Shown here: one piece after another, positions 36,776 to 44,496 of the stretch
Numbering within the stretch: position 1 is the first letter of the stretch
How the letters are laid out: each line of letters starts with the position of its first letter
NCBI GenBank assembly: GCA_024225195.1
Contig: JAAEMV010000050.1
Span: 1 to 45,373 of the forward strand
Reading direction: 5' to 3'
DNA length: 45,373 nt
Source: Planctomycetaceae bacterium
GTDB taxonomy: Bacteria > Planctomycetota > Planctomycetia > Pirellulales > Pirellulaceae
Program-made: the position numbers and the translations under genes
The notes under the pieces: generated by a model
What the model saw: the letters and a program-made list of their open reading frames with translations, nothing else
Database searches by the model: none
What the model was told of the DNA's origin: nothing

Positions 36776-38575
36776 CTAACGGTCTTGCTGATCGGACAAA
36801 CGATTCAGTAAGTCCTGCTCGGACAGCACCATATCAAAGTATCCGATCATCATCTCCTCATGGGTTTGATCGCCCCATCTAACCGTTTTCTTTGGATTGG
36901 GATTGGAAAAATTCTTGGCTGAGTTATCAAAAATCGCTTCGCAAAGAATTTCCGTACCACGAGGCAGCAACTTGGGTTGCTCAAACTCGTATCCGTTTTG
37001 CCAGTTGAAATCATAGTTAGGCACATCCAGCAAGACTTCGCTCCGTCCGTCAGGATAGTTTGCCGTGTATTTAAACGACTTGCCCCTCAAGTGCATGTGC
37101 GGAAACATTGCAAGCAACAATGCGTCCTGACGCATCGTTCGTCTCGCCGTAACATCGTGATTTGCTTCGCCTGCCGGGATTAAAAACTTTGTATTTTGAA
37201 CACTTTTTGTGCCAACGACTTTACGGACTTGTTTTTTATCGGCGAACTTAAATCCTACCGAACTAAGATCCGTTTGGGGCGTTCCGATTGGCGTATAGTG
37301 AACCTGAAATACCAACGTCGCGCCGGCAGGAATAACTTTAGCGAGGCCGTCGGTCAACATGAGAGGAGTTGAACCAGGTGCGGCAGCGGTAAGCCAATCC
37401 GAATCGAGTTCACCGTGAACAGGCTTCCTTCCCCGCCTTGAAACAGCCACAATGATATGATGGACAACGGCACGATTGCCGATTCTGATCTCTGCTGCCT
37501 GAACCCACTTGTCTTCCTTGAAATTTGTTTTGACTTGGAAATATTGATAGGGCAAAATCCCGCCAGCGGGAATGGGATAAGGTTTTTTTGTCACCTGAAA
37601 TACAACATCAGGCTCTCCTATCCGCCAGCCTTTGGTAAATTTCGGGGGAGTTGGTAAATCATTCGTATCTCCTAAGGGGGCACCGGCCTTCACCCAATCG
37701 GCAATCAGTTGCTTTTGCTCGGTTGATAAAGTTGGATCATTCTTAAATTTTCCGTGCTTGGGGTTCGCGTGCCAGGGTGGCATTCGCTGATCCTTAACCA
37801 CTTCATCAATCATGCCCGCCCAACCGACGACCTCGTCATAATCAGTTAAGCTAAACGGTGCAGCTTCCCCATCGCGGTGACATTTAACGCACCGCTCGTT
37901 TAAGATTCGAGAAATCTGATTTGCGTAGGTAACCGTTGACTGGTTCTCTGTATCCTGAGTTAAGACTCGCCCGATAATACATCCATCGGTGTCAGTTTTC
38001 TGAATCTTGGGAGCTTTCCGGTTTTTGATTGCCTCCACTGCATCCGCCAGGTAGTTATTTGACGCCTTAAACTTTTGTTTCCCATAAGTGAATTGATCAT
38101 CAATTGCGCCTTGGTACACCAACTCTTGATTTGAATCAAACAGGAAAACTTCCGGAGTTCTACTCGCCCCGAAAGCATCGGCAACGCGGTTTGCAGGATC
38201 TTTGAGTAAAGGGCAGTTGACCTTCAAATCGCTTGCGAATTTAGTAATCTCAGTAATGGAATCTTGGCGATTCGAATTTAGACCAATAATCTGTAACTGA
38301 TCACGGTTGTTCTTAACCAATTCCCCCAACTTGGGAACATAAAATTTCACTAACGGGCACTCGACGCCGAAAAATACAACAATGGTAGATTTGTCGGAGT
38401 CGAGATTGGACGAATCGAACGAGTTGCCTTGATAGTCTTTCAAAACAAAACTTGGCATTCGGTCCCCGACCTGCAACTGCTCTCGTTCAGAGTCTTCAGC
38501 GCTCAACCTGCCCGATGTTAAGCAAGCGGCAGTAAGAGAGAGAAGGACAATTAGGGCTCTAAGTTGGTACTTCAT
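36776..38575 (-). CDS. Redoxin / c-type haem / PHM-like copper protein
   Basis: This 599-residue exported protein has a signal peptide (about residues 1-26) and three regions. First is an AhpC/TSA-like redoxin domain (about 32-185) that keeps a single cysteine in GVECPLVKF (Cys73) instead of a CxxC. Second is a c-type haem site CVKCH (229-233) with the downstream Met candidate RMPPWHA. Third is a C-terminal region with VVHHIIV and MFPHMHLRG, resembling the copper-binding PHM fold of type II ascorbate-dependent monooxygenases. This architecture is typical of planctomycetes and relatives. The activity is unknown. It lies upstream of the regulator operon on the same strand but ends about 95 bp before the operator, so it is probably separate. 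Confidence 0.8.
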   Translation of the reverse strand: MKYQLRALIVLLSLTAACLTSGRLSAEDSEREQLQVGDRMPSFVLKDYQGNSFDSSNLDSDKSTIVVFFGVECPLVKFYVPKLGELVKNNRDQLQIIGLNSNRQDSITEITKFASDLKVNCPLLKDPANRVADAFGASRTPEVFLFDSNQELVYQGAIDDQFTYGKQKFKASNNYLADAVEAIKNRKAPKIQKTDTDGCIIGRVLTQDTENQSTVTYANQISRILNERCVKCHRDGEAAPFSLTDYDEVVGWAGMIDEVVKDQRMPPWHANPKHGKFKNDPTLSTEQKQLIADWVKAGAPLGDTNDLPTPPKFTKGWRIGEPDVVFQVTKKPYPIPAGGILPYQYFQVKTNFKEDKWVQAAEIRIGNRAVVHHIIVAVSRRGRKPVHGELDSDWLTAAAPGSTPLMLTDGLAKVIPAGATLVFQVHYTPIGTPQTDLSSVGFKFADKKQVRKVVGTKSVQNTKFLIPAGEANHDVTARRTMRQDALLLAMFPHMHLRGKSFKYTANYPDGRSEVLLDVPNYDFNWQNGYEFEQPKLLPRGTEILCEAIFDNSAKNFSNPNPKKTVRWGDQTHEEMMIGYFDMVLSEQDLLNRLSDQQDR

Positions 38576-38758
38576 GAAATTATTGGACCAAATGAGGACT
38601 TTTAAACAAAAACGTCGATTTAAGGATAACTTTTCTCGGGAATTAACGAAATGCCGTTCTGATAAACCATTCGGCGTCGAGTCGTGTTAAAATCAGGGCG
38701 GATGCCGAAAAAGTCCCCCTTAGACGAGTTAATGTAAGCAGGAGATACGCGGTTCCAA

Positions 38759-38764
38759 AGGAGG
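38759..38764 (+). promoter_or_regulatory. Strong Shine-Dalgarno upstream of DUF2071 gene without a standard start nearby
   Basis: AGGAGG at 38759-38764 is followed 6 nt later by ATT (38771), in frame with the DUF2071 protein. No ATG, GTG or TTG lies between the upstream in-frame stop (38735) and 38825. A second AAGGAG (38774-38779) is also followed by an in-frame ATT at 38786. Use of a rare AUU start is possible. Confidence 0.3.
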
Positions 38765-38824
38765 TATTGCATTAAGGAGAATCCGATTACAACCGTACTA
38801 GAAAAGCAGACGGCGAGCGACCGA

Positions 38825-39550
38825 ATGTGGGCGCTCCCAGACCGCAGTTGGGCCATGCGAATGCAGTGGCACGACCTACTTTTCATGCACTGGAGAATCG
38901 AGGAGGATGCCCTGCGAAGGTTGATCCCGGATGGTCTTGAGATTGACACCTTTGACGGCTCCGCGTGGATCGGTGTCGTACCCTTTAAGATGTCAGGGGT
39001 GGCACCTCGGTACGTTCCCAACGTTCCGTTCATGTCATGCTTCCCCGAACTGAACGTCCGGACATACGTTACGATCAACGGTAAACCGGGGGTTTGGTTT
39101 TTCTGTCTCGAAGCTACGAATCCGATCGCGGTTCGTATCGCCCGGAAATTCTTTCACCTGCCCTACATGGATGCCAGGATTGAGGTTGGCGATTCTCACA
39201 AAAAAAATAAGGGACAGTGGATTGGGTATCGTTCGGTTCGCTCTCACCCCGGGGAACTCCCCGCTACATTTAAGATTGATTATCGGCCAATCGGCAAATC
39301 CTTTCTCGCGCGGCCCGGATCACTCGAAGAATTTTTGACCTCCCGGTACTGTCTTTACTCCGCAGACAGTCAGGGAAAGATCTTCCGGGGCGAAATTGAC
39401 CACGATCCTTGGCGACTGCACGAGGCGCAAGCGATTGTCCGCGAAAACACGATGACCGATTGGATGGGTGTCCAGCTCCCAAGTGAAACTCCATTGCTTC
39501 ACTTTGCCAAACACGCCAAGGTCGTCGCTTGGACGCTGGATGAAGTTTGA
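38825..39550 (+). CDS. DUF2071 (YqjF-like) protein
   Basis: This 241-residue protein has the DUF2071 signature: WHDLLFMHWRIEEDALRRLIPDGLEIDTFDGSAWIG near the N-terminus (the lipocalin/acetoacetate-decarboxylase-like fold), then LNVRTYV and PGVWFFCLEA, and SLEEFLTSRYCLY in the C-terminal half. No enzymatic function is known. The first standard start in the frame is the ATG at 38825, which lacks a Shine-Dalgarno sequence. The conserved segment WALPDRSWAMRMQW starts right after it, so the true start may lie upstream. Confidence 0.85.
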   Translation: MWALPDRSWAMRMQWHDLLFMHWRIEEDALRRLIPDGLEIDTFDGSAWIGVVPFKMSGVAPRYVPNVPFMSCFPELNVRTYVTINGKPGVWFFCLEATNPIAVRIARKFFHLPYMDARIEVGDSHKKNKGQWIGYRSVRSHPGELPATFKIDYRPIGKSFLARPGSLEEFLTSRYCLYSADSQGKIFRGEIDHDPWRLHEAQAIVRENTMTDWMGVQLPSETPLLHFAKHAKVVAWTLDEV

Positions 39551-39656
39551 TCGCCGCACGTTTCGGCGTTCTTGAAACATTCATTACCGGAAGTTGTTGG
39601 TTTTAACTGCAAAAGTCGTTAGACTGTGGTCGTCAGTTAATCTAAGAGCCGAAATC

Positions 39657-40793
39657 ATGAAATTGTATTTTTCGAATCGCGTCCGACAGCAATCTTCGCT
39701 GTCTCGCTGCCTCCTTCTATTCACAGTTGTCCTGTCCGCGGCAAGCGTGTGCGGCTGGGCACTGCCGACGGCCAAGACCGACGACGACAAACCTCTTGGT
39801 AAAGTTCCCAAACTCCCGGTCGATAGCCTCCCAGCAAAAATCAGCACGACAAAAATACCGGGCGGGTTTAATGGAATTCCTGCGGCACCCGCTGACAACG
39901 CGACGACTGCCGAAAAAGTTAGTCTGGGGCGAAAGCTTTTCTTTGATCCGATTTTGTCCACGGATGGGACGGTCTCGTGCGCAAGCTGCCACCAGCCTGA
40001 CCACGGTTTCGCAAGCCCGGACCCGATCGCTGTTGGAGTCGGTGGAAAAATCGGTAAGCGAAATGCTCCAACCGTGATCAACCGTGTCTTTGGGAAGAAA
40101 TTTTCTTGGGATGGACGTGACGACAGTTTAGAACAGCAGGCACTAGGGCCTCTTAAGAGCGAAACTGAGTTGGGCGGCAATGTCGAACTCGTGCTCGAGA
40201 ACATCAGAAAGAACCCTGAATACGTCCAGCAGTTCCAAGTTGTTTTCGGAGGCGATGCGAAATCACCGACTCCCGAAATGGTCACTGCGGAAAACCTCGC
40301 TAAGGCCATTGCGAGTTTTGAACGCACTCTGACGTCTGGCAATTCGAAGGTCGATCGTTTCCGCGCTGCCGAATACGAAGCCTTGTCAAAAGAAGCCCGC
40401 CAGGGTTTGTGGATTTTTGAAAGTCGGGGCGGATGCTGGAAGTGTCACTCGGGTTCCAACTTAACGGATGAAGCCTTCCACAATACTGGAGTTGGCTTTG
40501 GTAAGTCGGGCCGAGATCAGGGACGCTTCGAGGCGACAAAAAATCCTGGTCACGAGTTTCAATACAAAACTCCAACTTTGCGTGATGTTGAATTCACGGC
40601 TCCTTATATGCACGATGGCAGTGTCAAAACACTCAGGGAAGTAGTTGAGTTTTACAATCGCGGCGGCGACCCAAACGATCCCTCTCTTGATAAAAAAATG
40701 GCTCCCTTAAATCTTTCGGAGAAAGAGATTGGTTTCCTAGTTGAATTCTTGAAAGCGCTATCGGGGGAGAGCGTACTCAACCCTGCTAATTAA
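39657..40793 (+). CDS. Di-haem cytochrome c peroxidase (MauG/CCP family)
   Basis: The protein carries a signal peptide, then two c-type haem sites: CASCH at residues 108-112 and CWKCH at 260-264. Conserved family segments are GRKLFFDPILS, FASPDPIAVGVGGK, NAPTVINRVF, FSWDGRDDSLEQQA and TPTLRDVEFTAPYMHDGS. CCP enzymes reduce H2O2 in the periplasm; MauG relatives instead oxidise proteins or small molecules. Start 39657 (MKLYFSNRV) places the signal peptide at the N-terminus. The frame extends to 39594 without support. Several planctomycete paralogues usually exist, so no gene symbol is given. Confidence 0.92.
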   Translation: MKLYFSNRVRQQSSLSRCLLLFTVVLSAASVCGWALPTAKTDDDKPLGKVPKLPVDSLPAKISTTKIPGGFNGIPAAPADNATTAEKVSLGRKLFFDPILSTDGTVSCASCHQPDHGFASPDPIAVGVGGKIGKRNAPTVINRVFGKKFSWDGRDDSLEQQALGPLKSETELGGNVELVLENIRKNPEYVQQFQVVFGGDAKSPTPEMVTAENLAKAIASFERTLTSGNSKVDRFRAAEYEALSKEARQGLWIFESRGGCWKCHSGSNLTDEAFHNTGVGFGKSGRDQGRFEATKNPGHEFQYKTPTLRDVEFTAPYMHDGSVKTLREVVEFYNRGGDPNDPSLDKKMAPLNLSEKEIGFLVEFLKALSGESVLNPAN

Positions 40794-41158
40794 GCGTACT
40801 GCGACGCCGATTAACGCGTGCGACGCCGATTAACGCGTCTCACAAGATCAAAATCTAAGGCCATCATCATTGCCGAAGTCACGTCGTTATTCCTATGCGG
40901 CGCCGGCTCACTTCGTCCTTCTGGGTGTTGTGCATTTGACAAAACAGTCAAAGGTCCACCGCACGGTCGGCTCAATTGTTACATCCGAGAAGATTGCTGC
41001 CCGACAAAGCAAAAAAATACCTCGGGTGTCTATGTCGATCACAGATAATTCGTGATATTCTGAACTCCGCGGCGGATCAGCATGCGTTTTCAAAATCCGG
41101 CCGACCATTTTTACTTAATCAACGAACGAGTCACTGCTGACTCCAAGGGCAATTCCAA
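40794..41158. other. Intergenic region with tandem repeat, upstream of the MoxR gene
   Basis: These 365 bp contain the perfect 19-bp duplication at 40801-40838 and otherwise only short open frames (76 and 61 codons) that resemble nothing known. The promoter of the MoxR/unknown/TerB cassette is expected in the right half, but no convincing -35/-10 pair was found. Confidence 0.4.
40801..40838. repeat. Perfect 19-bp tandem duplication
   Basis: GCGACGCCGATTAACGCGT is present twice in direct succession (40801-40819 and 40820-40838), starting 8 nt after the peroxidase stop. The preceding TTAAGCGTACT looks like a degenerate part of a third copy. Each unit contains the palindrome ACGCGT. Confidence 0.9.
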
Positions 41159-42145
41159 ATGGGTCAAACCCAATCCGTCCACAACGTAAATTTAACGCTG
41201 TCTGATCCTCACGATTCCTCTGGCGAATGGATTGGGCAACACGAAATATTAAAACAGGTTCTTGCCTGCTGGCTTACGATTAATGACGCCGATTCGCCAC
41301 TAACCCCCCGAATCATTGGACCTCCGGGGATCGGCAAGACAGCGTTAGTAACGGCCGCCACCAAAGTTCGAGGTCAAGAACTTTATATTTACCAATGCAC
41401 CGCTGATACCCGCCCGGAAGACTTGCTGGTCACGCCTGTGCTTGCAGAAAATGGCACTATCGCCTATCACGCCTCGCCCTTAGTCACAGCGATGATCCGA
41501 GGAGGAGTTTGCATCCTCGATGAAGGCAACCGCATGAACGAAAAGTCGTGGGCTTCCCTCGCACCACTGCTCGACCACCGACGATATATCGAGTCCATTG
41601 TCGCGGGCGTCACAATCCAAGCTGATCCTAATTTCCGATGCGCGGTAACGATGAATCAGGATGAATCGACTTTTGAAATTCCTGATTACATCCTCAGCCG
41701 CTTGCAACCGACGCTTACGCTCAAATTTCCATCTCGCGAAGATGAAAAACATATCCTCAGTTATCATCTGCCTTTTTGCGCCGATGACATGCTGGCGATG
41801 ACAGTTGATTTTTTACAAAAGTCTCACGAACTCAAATTAGACTTTTCAACCCGAGACGGAATTAATCTTTTAAGATTTGCCATGAAGAGAATTGCTCAGG
41901 AGACCGAACATCCACTCGCCACGGACGTTGCTTGGAGAGAGGCACTGGAAAAATGTCTTGGTGAAGAGGCACTTGATCTCAATCGACTTTCACAACAGCG
42001 AACGCAAACACTCGGCGGACAAACATTACCCATGGGGTTCGGAGATTTCTTTTTCTCACCGGGAGATCCCCTCCGACCAGACCTCGAAGAATATAACATT
42101 GATGAACTCGATGATTTGGACGATGAAGATGAAGACGAGGCGTAA
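41159..42145 (+). CDS. MoxR-type AAA+ ATPase
   Basis: This 328-residue AAA+ ATPase has Walker A GPPGIGKT (54-61), Walker [10 protein letters not shown] (Asp121/Glu122), sensor 1 VTMNQDE and an arginine-finger region ILSRLQPTL. It resembles the MoxR / AAA_5 branch. Such ATPases usually remodel or activate a partner protein encoded beside them, typically one with a VWA domain, but none is present here. The C-terminus is highly acidic (residues 309-328, mostly D/E), unusual for MoxR and perhaps an interaction tail. It is followed after 3 nt by a large unknown gene and then a TerB-like gene. Confidence 0.9.
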   Translation: MGQTQSVHNVNLTLSDPHDSSGEWIGQHEILKQVLACWLTINDADSPLTPRIIGPPGIGKTALVTAATKVRGQELYIYQCTADTRPEDLLVTPVLAENGTIAYHASPLVTAMIRGGVCILDEGNRMNEKSWASLAPLLDHRRYIESIVAGVTIQADPNFRCAVTMNQDESTFEIPDYILSRLQPTLTLKFPSREDEKHILSYHLPFCADDMLAMTVDFLQKSHELKLDFSTRDGINLLRFAMKRIAQETEHPLATDVAWREALEKCLGEEALDLNRLSQQRTQTLGGQTLPMGFGDFFFSPGDPLRPDLEEYNIDELDDLDDEDEDEA

Positions 42146-42148
42146 CAC

Positions 42149-44068
42149 TTGATTCACGAAATGCTCAAAATTGGCTCCCGTGTCACCTGCCTACCCATTG
42201 TTCATGGCAGCGGGGATTTTGCGTGGGAAGTCAGACGCTTGATGCTGAAACACTCCTTCGACTGCGTCGCGATCCCACTTCCTCCCTCGTTTCAAACGCC
42301 TGTCGAAAAGGCAATTTTGAATTTACCAACGCCAAGCGTCGTATTCCAAAAAGACATGCCGGAATATCAGACGCAGTGGACCCCCGAGAGCCGACCAGCA
42401 GGTGAGGATGGTGAAAGCTCAGAACCATCATCCGATTCGGACGTCCAGGCACGGGACTCCGGAGCAAGCTATGTCCCCATCGACCCGTGCCAGGGTGTGA
42501 TCGCTGCCATCCGCACGGCAATGGGAGATCATATTCCGAGGAAATTCATTGATCTCGAAACGAGTTGCTACCACCCCCACACCCGCTCACTACCCGATGC
42601 CTATGCCTTAAAAAAGCTTCCTATCGAAAGATTCACTGCCGCAATCGTCCCCCACATCACTGCCTCGACTGACGACCAATGGAAGTCTCGAATCGCTTGC
42701 CAAGCCTGGAAAGTTCGAGAACTGTGCATCGATTACAAAAATATCCTGTTAGTCACAAGTGTTCTGGATTTCCCATGGATTCGTCAGGCCTTTCATGACA
42801 AAAACTTAACTCCGCCACAAGAAGAGAATTCACTCACTCCCGAAGCCTACCAACTGCCACTGGACTCGCTCTATTTCCTTCTGGGAGAGTTGCCATTCAT
42901 TACTGGCCTATACGAACACGCGCGGCAGGAACTGAGCGACGATGAACACCTTTCCATCGACGGTCTAAAAGAATTACTGATTGCCGCACGGGAAGACTAT
43001 CAAGCGGAATATAAAAACCGAGCGAGAAAGATCACTCCCAAGATACTCTCCCAATGCCTCAAGTACATTCGCAACCTAACACTGATTGACAATCGTTTTA
43101 CACCGCAATTAACAACCATCGTGACCGCCGCACAGCAAGTCGCCGGCGATGGCTATGCTCTTCATGTGCTCGAAAAATCAAAACAGTTTTGCTTTGCCAA
43201 AAACCTTGGCCTGCCTACAGCGCGGTTGTCAATCGATCGAGCAGAGTTGCCTGGCGAAGAAATCGTCGATGTCGTCAGTCGCCTGCCTGGACCGCCTGTG
43301 TCGCTTAGTCAAATCGAATTGATTCCTCGACCCGACGACAATCAAATCGTCGATTGGCAACAAAGCTGGGATCCTTATTCTCAATGCAGTTGGCCACCAG
43401 AAGATGATCTAATTGAAAACTTCCGGCAAACTGTTTTTGACCGCGCAAAAGAGGCGATGGGCGTCGATCTCGTTCAAACCGAGAAATTTACAACCAGCAT
43501 CAAAGACGGGATCGACATTCGAGACACCGTCCGCCATTGGTACAATGGTGAAATTTATGTCAAAGTTCTACCACCCTCTGTTGGGAAACTTGACTGTTCG
43601 GTGATGCTGTTCGATTCACCCGCTGATCCACGCGAATACCCCTGGCGAACCACCTGGTTTGCAGAACACAAAAATGAATCCACACTCGCTTTTTTCGCGA
43701 GTGATTTTGCTGACCAACCGGTCGGCCCGGGCATCTGTTTGGCTAATTATGGGGGGGCTTTATTCCTCTACCCGCCGGTCGCAATTCACGATATCTGGCA
43801 GGACCCACGGCTCGATTTTGCCACAACGCTTGAAGAACGCCTATTAGCCGCAGCTTGCCTCCACAGCCGCTGCCCCAACATTGCGTTAGTCAGCCCCTCG
43901 CCTCCCGGCATGGCCTGGCGACAACTGGCCAAAAAATTCAAGAAAAAACTAGTTCATATCCCATTGTCTCGATTTAGCGATTCGACCATTCAACAACTCA
44001 GAATGGTGCATGTACTTAACGGCAAGGACGTGCGCAGCTATGCTGCAGACTTCATCCGCAAGGTTTAG
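42149..44068 (+). CDS. Large protein of unknown family in a MoxR-TerB cassette
   Basis: The family is not recognised. The 639-residue protein is soluble, with no signal peptide. The N-terminal segment CLPIVHGSGDFAWEVRRLML...DCVAIPLPPSF has a strand-His-helix-strand logic that recalls the start of TraB/ChaN/EreA-like domains (DUF5682 group). A mid-region KVRELCIDYKNILLVTSVLDFPWI could be the matching second half. Between them lies an acidic, Ser-rich linker (about residues 78-108). The C-terminal third (from about residue 400) may be another domain. The start is a TTG at 42149 with GAGG upstream, or the ATG at 42161. It starts 3 nt after the MoxR stop, so the two are probably co-expressed, perhaps as substrate and remodeller. 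Confidence 0.75.
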   Translation: MIHEMLKIGSRVTCLPIVHGSGDFAWEVRRLMLKHSFDCVAIPLPPSFQTPVEKAILNLPTPSVVFQKDMPEYQTQWTPESRPAGEDGESSEPSSDSDVQARDSGASYVPIDPCQGVIAAIRTAMGDHIPRKFIDLETSCYHPHTRSLPDAYALKKLPIERFTAAIVPHITASTDDQWKSRIACQAWKVRELCIDYKNILLVTSVLDFPWIRQAFHDKNLTPPQEENSLTPEAYQLPLDSLYFLLGELPFITGLYEHARQELSDDEHLSIDGLKELLIAAREDYQAEYKNRARKITPKILSQCLKYIRNLTLIDNRFTPQLTTIVTAAQQVAGDGYALHVLEKSKQFCFAKNLGLPTARLSIDRAELPGEEIVDVVSRLPGPPVSLSQIELIPRPDDNQIVDWQQSWDPYSQCSWPPEDDLIENFRQTVFDRAKEAMGVDLVQTEKFTTSIKDGIDIRDTVRHWYNGEIYVKVLPPSVGKLDCSVMLFDSPADPREYPWRTTWFAEHKNESTLAFFASDFADQPVGPGICLANYGGALFLYPPVAIHDIWQDPRLDFATTLEERLLAAACLHSRCPNIALVSPSPPGMAWRQLAKKFKKKLVHIPLSRFSDSTIQQLRMVHVLNGKDVRSYAADFIRKV

Positions 44069-44094
44069 TACCCAAATTTAAGTCTTTTGATCTT

Positions 44095-44442
44095 ATGAAT
44101 AACATCGAACTCTTCCATAGCCTCGTTCATCTCGCCGCTATTGATAACAAGTTTACGGATGAAGAAATTCGGTTTCTCATTCAGCGGGCGGAACGTTGGA
44201 ACATTCCAAGCGAAGAGTTCGAAGCCGCCCTTGCCGGCATCTCAACAGAAGGATTCTCGGTTAAGATCCCTGAGAAAATGGAAGATCGCGTCATCATGCT
44301 CAAAGAAATGATTCGTTTGATGGCGATTGACGGCGTCATGGCCGAGCCTGAAAAACGACTGTGTGCCGTTGCTTCCGGGCGAATGGAATTTACGAGCAAA
44401 CAATTTTCCCAAATCCTCGACGAAGTGATCGCGGAAGCCTAA
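44095..44442 (+). CDS. TerB-like protein
   Basis: This 115-residue helical protein has two TerB-type motifs: LVHLAAIDNKFTDEEI near the N-terminus and MIRLMAIDGVMAEPEK in the second half. These acidic loops resemble the metal-binding sites of the tellurite-resistance TerB / DjlA N-terminal fold. TerB domains often act as membrane-linked or conflict-system adaptors. It is 26 nt downstream of the unknown 639-residue protein and probably the last gene of the MoxR operon. Confidence 0.8.
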   Translation: MNNIELFHSLVHLAAIDNKFTDEEIRFLIQRAERWNIPSEEFEAALAGISTEGFSVKIPEKMEDRVIMLKEMIRLMAIDGVMAEPEKRLCAVASGRMEFTSKQFSQILDEVIAEA

Positions 44443-44496
44443 CCACTCTCGTGAGGCTCTGCCTCCTCAGGGAACTCACAAGCTACCGTCGCGTGC

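Noticed and set aside
40870-41055. 61-codon open frame upstream of the MoxR gene
   Set aside because: No Shine-Dalgarno, no similarity recognised, and competing frames of similar length exist in the same gap.
44452-44466. GAGGC/GCCTC hairpin after the TerB-like gene
   Set aside because: Short stem without a T-run; too weak to call a terminator.
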